Below, piece after piece: positions 10,601-23,400 of a stretch of 64,000 bases of DNA. Source of the DNA: Rotaria sordida (Eukaryota > Rotifera > Eurotatoria > Philodinida > Philodinidae). Within the stretch, counting starts at the first letter, position 1. Each line of letters starts with the position of its first letter. The notes beneath the pieces were generated by a model, which saw nothing but the letters and a program-made list of their open reading frames with translations, searched no databases and was not told the DNA's origin. The stretch is taken from NCBI GenBank assembly GCA_905250125.1, contig CAJNOL010000011.1, forward strand, positions 186,001 through 250,000, in the 5' to 3' direction. Made by a program: the position numbers and the translations under genes.

Positions 10601-13600
10601 TTTCTAAAAACTTTGTCCTTAGTAGAGATCGACATGACCGTTATGGCAAGTCACACAATTTTATCATTAACATTTTCTTTTAACTGATGAGCTAATTGAA
10701 AATAAAAGGTTCAGTCTCATTTCATCGACAACTTAAGACGCAAGTAATAAAGAACATCGAGAATCACTATTTGGTTATTAAAATTTAACCTAGAAATATG
10801 ACTAATAGCAATATATTTGTTCTTTTTTTGAATAATTAACATTGAATAAGCAGGAGTGTGGATGTTGATCTCCTCTTAACCAACACCCACACTCTAATTC
10901 ACTTCTATAGTGCTCTATCACTTTCCAAAAACGAAATATTCATTATGTGCTTCGATCTGTCAAAGAAAACAAAAGTTGTCGACGAAACGGGATAGTACCA
11001 AAGTAAAATAGCGAAATATTTTAATTTAATGAAGAAAAAAAAAATATCAAATAGTGTGCATCGAAATCTAACAAATGAAAATCCAAATGCATTAGCTGAA
11101 TTCATTATTCTTGATGATAGATTACTTGTAATTGTTACCAATCTATATTTTTAAAATCTTTTCCAATATGTTATTATTGTTGATGGTACTCTACTCGAAT
11201 CAACAATTACCAGTACATCTGATTCAATTATAACAAGATTTTATAAGAAGACTATGAGTTGACTCTTAATATGAATTATAAAGTAATAGAGGAAGCGCCG
11301 CTAAGGACAAGCGTCTATGAAATAGAGAGAAAGCAGGAATGAAAGTAGAAAAAAGTCCCAATCTAAAGTTATACACTCATAATAAATTATGTGAGTTGTA
11401 AACAATGAACAACAGTCGTCACATAGCTACATTAAATGTTATTTTTTTGAGTATTTGTCACAATCATATGATCTAATGTAATAAAAACCTACTTATAGTA
11501 AAATTATTTACCGAAAACAGAGATCAATATTGCCTTGACACTTTTTATTAGTTTCAAGATGCTCCGGTTTTGGAGTATTTCGTTTGTAAACAATTCAGAA
11601 GATATACATTAGAACTGTTCATCTTTTTTTGTTTATTTAAAGCTTCTCTCATCTATCAATCAAATGCGTTCGGATTATGATCAAATGCATATACAATATC
11701 AACAATACAATACAAATATCCAACGCCATATACAAGAACTTAATGATCAAGTAAGATTCTATTATTTATTATTATTATTATTATTATTTTGTTTAACTTA
11801 TTCAAAACTTTCTCTCGAATTTAGATTAATCAATTAGTTCAAACAAATAATCTATTAGAAAGTGAACAAGAAGCAATAAAACAAGCTTATGGTTTGAAAA
11901 TATTCTTTTTTTATGTAAAAATTTCAATATAATTATATGTATTTATTTAGAAATGAAATTAACTGAAATACATAATGATCAAACAGTTAATCATCATACT
12001 ATCAATGATGATTTAGTTTTAGAACGTGATTCTCTTCGTCAAGAAAATCAATTATTTAAAAATGCTATTGATGAATGGTCAAAACGATTTGAAGAAATAC
12101 GATTAGAAAATGAACATATAACAAAGTATTTCATTTTTTTTCTTATACTTAATCGATTTAATTTTATTCTCTTCTAGAATATTAATTGAAAAAGATACAC
12201 GTATTGCTGAATTAGAAGAAAATAATGGAAAAGTTCGTAAGTTATGATTTTTGCTTTTTGTCTTTAATTTAAAATTTTATTTGGTCATTTTAATAAAAAC
12301 AAATCTATTAGCAGAGAATCAAATGGATCATGAAAAATTATTACAAACAATTCATGAAGATAAAACAACATTATCTCGTGCTATAGCACAAAATAAACAA
12401 TTGAAAGATCAATTAACTGAACTTCAAGATGGTTTTATTAAAATAGTATTGAAATTTAAAAAGAAAAAAAAAATCATCAAAAACAGACTCTTCTTTTGTC
12501 TTTCTAGTCAAATGATAATATGAATTTAACAAATCAAATTCAATCTCAAGAATATTTAAATAAACAATTAAATGAACGTCTTGCACAAAATGAACATCTT
12601 GCACAAAACGAACATCAATTACAAGAAGTTCAAACAACAACACATCATGAACGAGAGGTTTTTTTTTCTTTATAAATAATTTATTTAACATTTTAAGAAT
12701 TGTTTTCAGGTTCAAAATGATCAACAAACACAAACACTATCTAATAACGATCAAGAACAACAAGAAAGTACTAATCAGGTAAATATTCTGCGATTTAAAT
12801 ATTCTATTCGTTGGTAGAGAAGAAGTCTATTTTGTATAGATACTTTTAAATATCATTCAAAAAGAAAAGTTTCGAAGTGTTTCTCTGTTTTCAGTGGAAA
12901 TGTGACCGTTGTGGAATGCGTTGAGTTAATGACGAGTATATGAATAGGTTTTTCATGCATGTTTCAATAGAAATATTAAGTCAACTTTTGGTTGTTAATT
13001 AATTTTTGTAATATAGCAACCAATTTTGATATTAGTTTTATTGTTGATGATTATGTTTTCAGCAAATATTTATTTTAACTTTCATATTCGATCTATCAAT
13101 ATTTAATACTAGGAGAATAAACTGAAAAATTTAAGACCGTCTCCTCCCTCTCAACAATTGATCTTGACCCAAGTACATGCAAATCACATAAAGTTTTCAG
13201 TCCTAGTCCATGACGTTTCTGGATGATATTCAACAAGCAACAATGAAAATTAGCTCATTTGACAACCAGAGATTCTCTGTAGGCCTTCATTCTATAATAT
13301 TTAATTTTTTTTATTTGAAAAAACATGTCAGAAGTTCAGTATCTGAAAAAAAAGGTTCTCTAATTATAATAGTACTCTTTTATATAATAGAAACAAAGCT
13401 TAATTTAAAAAGGCACTTTGTTATGCCCTGCATCTTGACATGCTCTTTCAACCAGACAGAAAACAAATATATAGAATGGAGGCCCACAGAGAATTATGGG
13501 TTGTGTGACCAAAAAAAAGGCATAAACTGAGAAAAGTATTTGCCACTTTTTCTTGAAAACAGCATATCTTTCAAGCAGGTGATGACAGAAATCATCAAAA

Positions 13601-16315
13601 ATTTTTCATAAAGAATGAGGTACCGAATAAAAAATCGTGTCATTTATGACAGATCAGATTTTGGGGCTATCCTCTCATGCATTTATCGTAATTTCGATAT
13701 AATTCTGATGAAAATTCACTTTTGGTGGAACTTACACCCATTTTCAAAGAAAATTAAGTGGAAGTCTTGCGACTTCTCAACAGTATTAATAACAAGACTT
13801 CAACTGTTCTAGAATATTTCAATCGTTTCGTTGAACTTTGAATGGTTCGAATACGTTCGTGAATGTTTTAAATAGTGCAGTTTTTGATTTTTGCGTAGAT
13901 AAAAATTTATATTCAAGATGTTACAGATGATGGATAATCATGGATTGATGTACCACAATTATTATATGATCAACACAAAAAGCGTAAATTGATCAAATTA
14001 AAACTTTGAAAAATAATCAATATCAGTGTTTGTGAATTTATCAACATAATTAATAGTACGTTGAGACCTGTTGTATATATAATAGATATGTACAACAGAC
14101 TTATTTGCCAATGATTAGAATAATAATAATGTTAAATTAAGAAAAATGGAAAAATAATTAGCGAATATCAACAAGACAAACAAAGAATAGAGCGTACGCT
14201 GGTAGTCGATTATCCTGAGAAAACAACTATAGTCTGCTAGAGATTTTTTACGTTACCTATGCTTTTATTAGTATAATGAGGCTAAAGAACATATGCGAGC
14301 ACCACATTTCAACTCCGAAGGGGTGCATTGACAAGGTTTTTGAGAGAAGAGGAAGGACCTTGACTGTATAGACGATTGTGATAAGTGCATTGCTAAAGTG
14401 TTAACTACTGAAAATGAAAGTAATATACCAAATTCTACATCATCGAACACTTGTGACAAAACAAATTTATAAAAGTTCTATATCATTTTTTTTAAAATAA
14501 TAATTAATTGCTAGAACGATTAATTATTTAACTTAATACTTGCTCGAATTCTTATTGCTTCTTGAATTCTTTGAAATGTCTTCAGTTTGTTAAAACTTGA
14601 TCTATTAAGAACATTGATTGATATATCAACTTTTAGAATATATCACATTTGTATTTATTTATTTAGCAACTAAATGAATTATTAGAAGAAAATAAATCAT
14701 TACGAAAACGTCTTTTACAATTTGAACAACCATCAGAGTCTCAACTAATAAGTGATATACAACTTAATGATTCAAGTTCATTATCATCAATTGGTTCAGT
14801 TGTTGATGACACTCATCAACTTCAAAATGGATTTGTTGAAAAAATTATTGTAAGATAATGTTTTGTTTTTTTTTGTAAATCTTTGATTCGTTTTTCTTTT
14901 ATAATTTAAAATTTTTAGCAACGTTTTAATCGAGCAATGCGTGATAATGCTGATTTACAAGATCGAGCTCAACAACTTGAACATCTGATTTTACAATTAC
15001 AAAGTGAAACTGATACAATTGGTATAAATAAATAAAGAAATTTTATTTATTTATTAACAATTTTTTTGTTTTTTTCTAAATAGGTGATTATATATCTTTA
15101 TATCAACAACAACGTCAACAACTTCATCGACGTTATCAAGAAAAAGATGATTATATTAAACAATTAACTCACGATCGATTAGGTTTACAGGTAAAAAAAA
15201 AACCAATTATTATTTTTATATAATTTTATGTTGATTTATTTTAGAGAAAATTATCTGAATTAGAAACATTACTTATGCGTGGTTTAAATAAGCCATCAAC
15301 AGATGTCACAGATCAACAAAAATCTATTCAAAATGAAACAAATTCATTGAATCAACAGCCAACTGTCGATGAAAATGGTATAACATTTTTAGTTTAGATA
15401 TTTGATGATATAGTTTAAAAAGGTTCGAACCTTATGTTTGGCAATGATGTATTCAAGTTCAGTCTTCAATCTGAAGAGAAGAAATTCTTTGTAGAAATTA
15501 TTTTATCATTGATACTGAGCCAAACAGTTATTTTTCGTTTTCAATATTTTTCTATTTTGTCGAAACAGTATTTGATTTAAATGAGATTAGAAAAAAAAAA
15601 ATTTTGTTATCTACAGATACAATAAAAACCTTCCATAGTAGACATTTCCATATAGTGAACAATTTTGGAAGTCAAAGTTATCACATTTTGGGTGTGGAAT
15701 CAATTCGATGGACTCTACCTAATGGTGTCTACGATAGGGAGATTTTACTATATGTTAACAATTGTTAATTTTCCAAAAACGAAAATGCATGGAAAAATAA
15801 GTAGCAATGAGCAATAGTTAATTTTTTTATTCACTAACACCCTTCAGATGCCATGATTTTTAGATAAGATCTAGCCTCCTTATAGTCGACACTCTTGAAA
15901 AGTTCGAAGAATGTTCACTATAGAGAGGTTATACTGTATTATACTGTAACGAGAAATGAGTTTGGGAAGATAAAAGAATTATGTTAGATGATAAATCCTT
16001 ACGTATAATCTCTACTTATTTGTTTTTTTAGAATGGCCTGAACTGGTCGATAATATATTATCTACATCAGCAACATCTGAACAAACTATTCCATTATATA
16101 ATGATAAAATAACAATTGCTACTTCACCTTCATTGCCATCATTGTCTAATTTTGATGAAGAAACAAAAAGACGTATTTTAACTTTACTTAAAGAATTAGG
16201 TGAAAGTAATAATTCATCATCAAAAACTGATAATTCATCAACAACTAAATTAGCGTTTGTTGGTAAAAATCTTTATGTATGTTCGACATGTTCAGGTCCT
16301 GTGCAGTGGGTGTGA
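7613..16315 (+). CDS. GOLGA2: Golgin subfamily A member 2 / GM130-like cis-Golgi tether
   Basis: Twenty-two exons joined at GT-AG sites give an 847-residue coiled-coil protein: 7613-7660, 7716-7802, 7870-7904, 7966-8071, 8134-8229, 8300-8398, 8466-8666, 8731-8789, 8848-8995, 9070-9162, 11643-11750, 11825-11891, 11951-12125, 12178-12236, 12312-12445, 12508-12657, 12710-12778, 14667-14849, 14919-15021, 15084-15190, 15245-15377, 16032-16315. All phases close. GM130 hallmarks: a basic N terminus (NARRKLKKFRDQR; the p115/importin-binding region of the family), HVQTIGILVAEKTDL, SRAIAQNKQLKDQLTELQDGF, SETDTIGDYISLYQQQRQQL, and a C terminus ending PVQWV, which could serve as the PDZ ligand that GM130 offers to GRASP65. 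A CSTC pair precedes the end. Human GM130 is about 1000 residues. GM130 tethers vesicles and links Golgi stacks on the cytoplasmic face. Introns 10 and 17 are long and hold repeats. Confidence 0.9.
10854..10894. repeat. Short near-perfect hairpin in GOLGA2 intron 10
   Basis: GAGTGTGGATGTTG at 10854-10867 pairs with CAACACCCACACTC at 10881-10894 with a single mismatch, leaving a 13-base loop. It stands out in AT-rich surroundings because the arms are GC-balanced. No function is visible. Confidence 0.6.
13128..13700 (+). repeat. Dispersed ~600-bp non-coding repeat, copy A (GOLGA2 intron 17)
   Basis: This is one of three diverged copies in the window (others at 23725-24400 and, inverted, 46435-47048). 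Shared landmarks in order: TTGATCTTGACCCAAGTACA, a TTTTCAG block, TATTCAACAAGCAA, ATTCTCTGTAGGCCTTCAT, a tract of A, GACATGCTCTTTCAA, GAGAATTATGGGTTG, and near the right end TGTCATTTATGACAGATCAG followed by GGCTATCCTCTCATGCATTTA. No frame is conserved between copies and I see no terminal inverted repeats or target duplications. Confidence 0.7.
15620..15936. mobile_element. Probable pogo/Tigger-like MITE in GOLGA2 intron 21
   Basis: The right end reads, inward from the border, CAGTATAACCTCTCTATAGT then GAAC. The left end reads CAATAAAAACCTTCCATAGT and reaches ATATAGTGAAC about 30 bases further in. Both sides are flanked by TA (15618-15619 and 15937-15938). An end with CAGTA..ACCTCT..ATA..GAAC is characteristic of pogo-like elements. 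The left arm seems to carry a small internal duplication. At 317 bp with no open frame it would be non-autonomous. Confidence 0.5.
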
Positions 16316-16645
16316 AACGAAAGAAAAACTTATTTTTCGTTGTTCTAAATAGACATGTATACTCGTACGATCTTTTTTATTGTTGGTCTTCTTCTTCATT
16401 TTATTGCTTATTTTATTATATTACTAAAGAAAAACACACGAGGGGCTCTTCTTTATTATTCTTATTTTTGACATTATCGATTTTTTTTTCTTTTTTTTTG
16501 TTCCATTTGATACGATGGTTATTGATTTTCATTTTTTTTCTCTTGTTGAATTTTTCAAACGATTTGAGCAAAAACGCAAGCAAGCAAGAAAGTATAAACG
16601 ATGGCCAACATTGTCGATATAGTTCGTATGATTTTAATGATTTGC

Positions 16646-16714
16646 AATAAAATCGTTTTTTTTTTTGTCATCCCTTTTTCTTTGTTCATTATTAAATAAA
16701 TTTATTTCTTTCAG
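16646..16714 (+). promoter_or_regulatory. GOLGA2-GINS1 junction: poly(A) signal followed by an acceptor site
   Basis: AATAAA at 16646-16651 is a good polyadenylation signal for GOLGA2, whose stop is at 16315. Sixty-three bases further a pyrimidine-rich TTTATTTCTTTCAG ends at 16714, exactly before the GINS1 ATG. No upstream coding exon is needed for GINS1. The arrangement resembles intercistronic regions processed by 3'-end formation coupled to spliced-leader trans-splicing; a 5'-UTR intron is the alternative. Confidence 0.5.
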
Positions 16715-17326
16715 ATGCTTGCTGCTAAAGCTCACGAATTAATCAAAGAACTTGATCGTTCTCGTGATACAATATTACCTCCTTATAATATTGAAACTAT
16801 TCGTCTTTGTCAACTTGAAGCAAATGAATTATTTCGTCAAAATTATGAAGATGTTCAAATAGTTGTACAAGCCACTACAGATAATAATGGTACAAATACA
16901 GCACCAACATTAATGCCAACAATAAGTATTCGTCATGCAGCTATACAACGTATAAAACGTTGTTTACTTGCATATGTATATCATCGTATGAATAAAATCA
17001 AATCACTTCGTTGGTCAATAGGACCTGTTTTACCAGAATATATAAGAAATAATTTATCAATAGATGAATTAGAATTTTTTTCAAATTATAATCAAACATT
17101 ATCATCATATATGCGTTCAATTGGTAATAATCATGCACTTGATTTAACAACATTTATGATTCCACCAAAAAAATTATTTGCACATATTAAATGTATACAA
17201 GATTATGGTCCATATGAAACAAGTGATGGTACAATAATACAATTAACATTTAATAGTGAACATTATGTATTAACATCAGATGCTGAACATTTAATACAAC
17301 GAAAAATTGCTGAACATATTGTTTAA
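16715..17326 (+). CDS. GINS1: DNA replication complex GINS protein PSF1
   Basis: A single exon encodes 203 residues, close to the roughly 196 of animal PSF1. The A-domain begins with AKAHELIKELDRS and continues through IPTISIRH-like sequence (here MPTISIRHAAIQRIKRCLLA), YVYHRMNKIKSLRW, GPVLPEYIRNNLS and EFFSNYNQTLSSYMRS. The C-terminal B-domain is recognisable as IKCIQDYGPYETSDGTIIQL ... AEHLIQRKIAEHIV. PSF1 is one of four GINS subunits; with CDC45 and MCM2-7 it forms the CMG replicative helicase in the nucleus. The start aligns with the family N terminus and lies directly after an acceptor AG. The gene lies 399 bp after GOLGA2 and 122 bp before ABCF2, all on the same strand. Confidence 0.93.
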   Translation: MLAAKAHELIKELDRSRDTILPPYNIETIRLCQLEANELFRQNYEDVQIVVQATTDNNGTNTAPTLMPTISIRHAAIQRIKRCLLAYVYHRMNKIKSLRWSIGPVLPEYIRNNLSIDELEFFSNYNQTLSSYMRSIGNNHALDLTTFMIPPKKLFAHIKCIQDYGPYETSDGTIIQLTFNSEHYVLTSDAEHLIQRKIAEHIV

Positions 17327-17448
17327 TTATCAGATAGAATATTTTTTTTTTCTTCTTTCTTTTTCTGCTGTCAGATTAAAAACAAACATCAGATATAATT
17401 ATTACTATGACTATTCATTTTTTTGTAGATTATCTATTAGTCAGCAAA
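17327..17448 (+). promoter_or_regulatory. GINS1-ABCF2 junction with two acceptor-like sites
   Basis: Only 122 bases separate the GINS1 stop from the ABCF2 ATG. They hold a long pyrimidine tract ending CTGCTGTCAG (about 17364-17373) and a second acceptor, TTCATTTTTTTGTAG, ending at 17428. I see no AATAAA and no TATA box. This is too short for a typical independent promoter, so ABCF2 may be transcribed together with GINS1. Confidence 0.5.
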
Positions 17449-20400
17449 ATGCCGTCCGATGCAAAAAAGAAACGTGATCTTCAAAAAAAAGCTGCAGCTA
17501 AACAAAGACACGCTCAGTCAAGTAAAAAAGTTAATATAACAAATAATTCTAATGCTAATCCAAATAATGATGATTCATTCGACGACAATGATGATGATGA
17601 AATTCAAAATGAAAATGAAAACCCTACAAATGAAGCAAATGGTAAAACAAATGAAGTAAATGGTGCAACATATGATATTGATCCAAATGTTAAATCAGTA
17701 ATACAAAATCTTGATTTATTAACTATGGTTGAAAAAGCAAATGCCGAAGCAAGATCATGCACTGGTATGTAATAAAAAAAAAATTTCTTATCCTTTTATA
17801 AATCTCTTCTCTTCATTCTACTTTAAAAGGTGTTCTCGGAAGTCATCCTAGTGGTCGTGATGTTCATATTAATCAATTTTCAGTTACTTTTCATGGACAA
17901 GAAATATTAACTGATGCAGATTTTGAAATGAATTGTGGTAGACGATATGGTCTTGTTGGTTTGAATGGATCAGGAAAATCAACCATACTTGCTGCTCTTG
18001 GAAATCGAGAGGTAAAAAAATTTAGTAGAACTATAGTGAACAAAACTACCTTATGCAAAAGTTGTCTCGTATAATTTTCATGTTTCTCAATGAAACCAAA
18101 AAAAATCTTGATTTTAAATTTTATACTAATTCAATAAAATCTAATAAAATTGTAATTGTCTTTATATCATATCTTTAGTAAGTCAAAATTCGATTATTTT
18201 CTCTCCAAAACTTTTTCTTAAGGAAATGTAAATAAATGCCATATGAGAAAGTTTTCAAAGAGTTGATTATTATTCAATGCCGAATCACCTAAGTAATGTC
18301 GAAAAGAAAAACGTCCTACAGTTTGAAATTACGAAAGTTAGAGGGTCTGGATATGAGTGTGTATGTGGATCTTGAGATATGTACCTGTCGGGGTGTATAA
18401 GAGAAGATCCATGCTCATATCCTAGCTGTTATATCTCTAACATTAAATTAAAAAGTCTGTATTAATAACACTATAAAAATATCTTTTCTTTTACTACTTT
18501 CATACATCGTCTTTCAACATTTTTAGTTTTACACCGAATTCAGATTTACCTCAAAACCTTTTGAGGTAGTCTCTCTAAGAAAACGCGATTTTCGTCAGAA
18601 AAATGATTTTTGAGATAAACATATGAACATGATGCCTGAGTTACTTAGTGCAAGAATTCATAAAAAAAAATTTTGATTCTCGAAGGTTTAGGGGTTTGAG
18701 AGCGTGCGTGTAGATCTTCTCTTCGTCCATACCTCTAATTTTCCTTAAATATTCGAAAAAAAAAGCTTTCTATTTCAGAGAAAATTTTCCCTTATGGATA
18801 TTTTGCCTACATCTATTCTATAAGAAACATCGAAAAACTCACTATAATATAGTAACCAACAAAAACTTCCAGGGAGAAAAGCTAGAAGCAAGATAAAATT
18901 TAGGAGAGGAAATCAGCCCACTTCCCTTCTCAAATTGCATGATCCACCCACATCCTCAAATTAGATGTTTTATTTTTTATGAGTAACTAATAAACAGTAA
19001 CCATCATTATCAATCATTAAAAAACACTATAAGATAATAAGTTAATTTAAAAAAATTATTTTGTTGTTCTTCCATCTTTATTACATTGTTGAATAGGATA
19101 ACAAATATAAAGTCAACAATAGATAATAATGTATTTTGTTCGAAGGCAATCTAATATAAATAGATAAGTGGCGATTGACATGTAATGTATTGTATGTTTC
19201 ACCTTCATTATAAGTAATAATAGACAGACTACATAAAAGAAAAACTACTCTTGCATTTTTCTTAAAATTGATTTTTTGTTTCAGTAATGATCAAATTGCG
19301 GTCACATGTTTTCTCAATACACTTCGTTTTGTTTTCAATCAATAGATATATGCATAGTCTTTCAGATGACATGAAGGAATTTTCTAATTAATCGTCGATG
19401 TTAGATAAACCCAGAGTTCTTTTAGAAAGCCATGCATACAATTTCCAGACTTTTGACGTTTCAATGATCAGAAAAATGAAACAGAGTAGAAATTTTAAAA
19501 TTCAAATAAAAGTAATCCGAGCTCTGCAGCTTGGTCCCTGGAGATTTCCTGAATAGTCAGCCGTGAAAATTGATTTTTTTTTTTATTAATGTACTTTAAT
19601 GAGCCTAACCGTCTATGCAAAATTTCATCAACATCTCATGTACCCTATCGTAGTTAGTTTTTTTAGGAGAACCTCTTCATTAAGTAATTCTATCCAAAAT
19701 AACATTTTTATTCACTATTAAATTTTCTTTCTTTTTTTTTTTTCTTAGGTACCAATTCCAGAACATATTGATATATTCTATTTATCACGTGAAATGGCAC
19801 CAGTAAATAAAACAGCATTAGAATGTGTTAAGGAAGTTGATCATGAACGAATTAAACTCGAAGCTGAAGCTGAACATTTAGCAGCTTTAAGTGATGATCA
19901 TGGTAAGTTAATACAAAATCATGTGATAGAGTCTGTGTTTTCTTTTTCTGAAAATGAATCATTAACAAAAACACACATATACATATATAGACAAAAAAAA
20001 AAGGCGGAAGCCGGATGTAACAAAACATATTGGGAGGAAAAAAAAGCAGAAACAAAATAAACTTTATCACCGGAGCAAACTGTTTAATTATCATCACTGG
20101 ATCATATTTGTCTATATGTAAAGAAAACAAAAAACATCTAAAAAAAGAATAAGATCAATTGAGTTTTGCCATATTTTTTGATTCTCTTTATATGTTATAT
20201 TTCTTACTGAAAAATGTCGGAAAATTGTCGTACCATGAATAATAGCTCATTACGGGACGGATGATGATCAATCAGCATTGATGAATGAATACATCAAATG
20301 ATGCATAATATTTATCACATCAAGTTTTAAGTACTAAGTCCTAGAAGAAAATAAAATAAAAATAAATAATTATTTTATCTATTTAAACTTGCATCTGTAA

Positions 20401-23400
20401 ATGATAAATCAATATCAATAAATGTTGAATTTGATTTTAATGGAACAATTGATGAAACAGTTGATTCAACATTTGACACGTAATTTGTTGTTTGTGTTGT
20501 ACTATAACCAGACCAAAAAAATCCATAAAATGTTGCTAAAGCAATAGCAAATAATGATATTGATAATAAATAACTAAAAACAAGTAATAAACGTAAAAAT
20601 TTTTTTCGCATTAAATTTGTTGGTTGTCGTAATGGAAATTGAGGTAAATTAGTATTATTTGTTGGAGAATTTTTAGCTATACTCATCCAAAGACTTTGTC
20701 GTTTTGATGCTAATGCTGTTGTTTGTAAACTTTTTCGACGTGGTAATAAATGAACTAGACTAGTTATTGATGATGGTCGGTTTGCTGGTATTGGTATTGG
20801 TGTTACAATATTACTCAGACTAGGAGATGGTGGTGGTGATGAAACTTTTTCAATAGTTGTTTTTATCGATGAATATGGAATATGATCGAGAACTGGTGAT
20901 TCTTCAGTTGTTGCTTTGGATATTTTTTTTAATGATGGACGATTTTTAAAATTATGATTATTATAAGCTAGAAAAGCACGATTATATCTTGAAGTTTCCA
21001 TAGAACATGAATGTTTTCTTGTTGAATAGAAGTTTTCTTTTTTTTTTTTTATTTTTATTGAAGTGCGTCTTATCTAGAAGAAATGAGAAAATATATGAAT
21101 GGAGAATAAATGCGTGAACGAAGCTTAGACATTTCCTATTCGTCTAGACAACATTTGAATGAATTCTTCGTGCAGAAAATTATAGACGTTTAGTCAATAA
21201 AGACTACTATACTTGTTCTTACCTTGAATTAGAAAATTATAAACAGGAAATAGATAGATTCATACAATTGATTATGAAAGAAAAGAAGAAAAAGAAAAAA
21301 AAAGATCTATGTTAAGTATTAAGTGGCTTCATATAGAGAGAAGTTAATAATTCGATTTTTTCTTCTTTTTTTTTTTGGCATAAAAAGACGTGCGCCGGTT
21401 CCGCTCCGTTCCGTTTGTTACATGTAACGATGATGAGATAAGAAAGAAGAAAAAAAAGCTAGAAGACAAGATTAGAATATTGATCAAGAAACAAAAAAGA
21501 AAAAAGCGCATGAGCAATGAATGCCCTCAAAATAAGAGGAAAAAAAATGAGAAAAAAAAAAAGAAGAATATCTCAGTAGTATAAACGAGAAAAATAAATG
21601 AGAATCTATCTGCATAGAAACACTACACATTGTCAAGTGTCCCAATTATCTTATATATAAAGCAATGATTGTTGACATTCTCCTAGTGCTTCTGTTGAAC
21701 TATGTCTATATATATATATATATATATGTGTGTCTATCTATCTATCTATCTATCTATCGATTTATGTGCCGTTCTGATGATAGTATCTGTCACGACAAAG
21801 CTAGTGTTCTTCTTTTTTACCAATAACAAAAGAATTACCGATGTTGTTTCTCGTCACTAGTGTTCTGATGTCCTTCTTCTTGTCTCATGTTTAGCTTTCA
21901 TGTGCAGGCATATAGACAGAACTAAATATTCTTCAACACGCTGATGTCACGTCCCACATACATACAATAATCATCACATCACATAAGCAAAAAAAAAAGC
22001 AATACGATCCTTAAGGCTAGCTTTAAGATCTGATAATTGAAAGAAAACCTTGTGTAGACAACGCGTATTTTTTTTATACTGCACTAAGATTACATGAAGA
22101 AAAAAAATAAGAAATGAGGGAAAAAAAAATTATATTCATATCTATAATAAGACTTACTATGACATTATTACTTCAAATTTATTAGCCAGGAAACTAGATA
22201 AGCATATATGTGACTTATTGTTTTAATTGATGAGAAACGCGTGTCAAAAAGCATCCATCATTTATTTTTTTTTGCTTCGTCATGTTTTCATTGAAAGAAG
22301 AATGACAGCAGAGAAAAAAAAAAGAAAAAGAAGAAGTAATGTAAGAGAACGATGAGTTGTTGACTAATACTTCCTGTTACTGACTGACTGTGTGTGTGTG
22401 TGTGCATGTTACATATAATCATTTTTCTTGCTTTGTCAGTTCTCTTTAAATACTTTTCCTTCAATTAGACACCAAAAAAATCATAGTTTTCCTTTTCCTT
22501 CTTGCCATCGTTTATTGCTACCAGTCTATCTTACTAGTGAAAGATACAGCTACTAATGAACGTCATATTTTTGTTGTAGTTGTTGTTGTCGTTGATGCTA
22601 TCTGTAAACACAACTTGCTTAGCGGAGTAGAAAATATTTACTACGAGATAGATAAGCTGTTTGCCTTTGGTTAATCTGATTGTAAAAATATTTTTGAACC
22701 AACGGCAGAATCGATAATTTATTGTTTCAAGCAATATCGAATAGAGCAACTAAGAATTTGTTTATTTCGTGACAGTTGAGTTGTCGATTGGCAGAAATGG
22801 AAACAAATTGTGTAGTAAAAGCCATGTGCCTTCTTTCTACCCCTATTATAGTAGTCGACACACTATACGATTAAGTACGGCGACAAGTGACAACTTGTTT
22901 TTGTGACTATCGGCCACATCAAGATTGAATCAAGTACAACGAACTGATCATTCTTCGTTTTTTTCTCCAATGAATACTATTATGAATTGAAAAAATAAAT
23001 GTAAAAGAAAAAAAAACAATGGAGAAAATCAAAGGATATGCTTACATGCCAAAAACAACAGGCAAAACTAATTATTTTTTTTCATTATAGGAAAAGAAAA
23101 AAACCGGATGAATGTCAATATAAGATTGTTTATGTGCACGATTTGTTTGATAGAAAATCGCGATTCAGAACATGTGCTTACTTGTATTCATGACAATATA
23201 ACATATGGGATAAATATCCAATTATTATGACCTTGTCTAGGTTTATCATTTTCTTAATAAATAAAAAAAAACGAAGAAAAAGGAAACGAATAGATCGGTT
23301 CAATGAATAGAAATTCGATGTTTGATATGCTACGATAAGAAAGCTTTATATGTAACTGATCAATGTCATTGTGTAGAGTACTGACAGCAGTAATGTCATA

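Noticed and set aside
16279-16650. 123-codon frame between GOLGA2 and GINS1
   Set aside because: It starts inside the last GOLGA2 exon in another frame and is low-complexity; better read as 3' UTR and junction.
21733-21757. Regular short tandem units, considered as a CRISPR array
   Set aside because: Four-base perfect repeats without spacers are a microsatellite, and the genome is eukaryotic.
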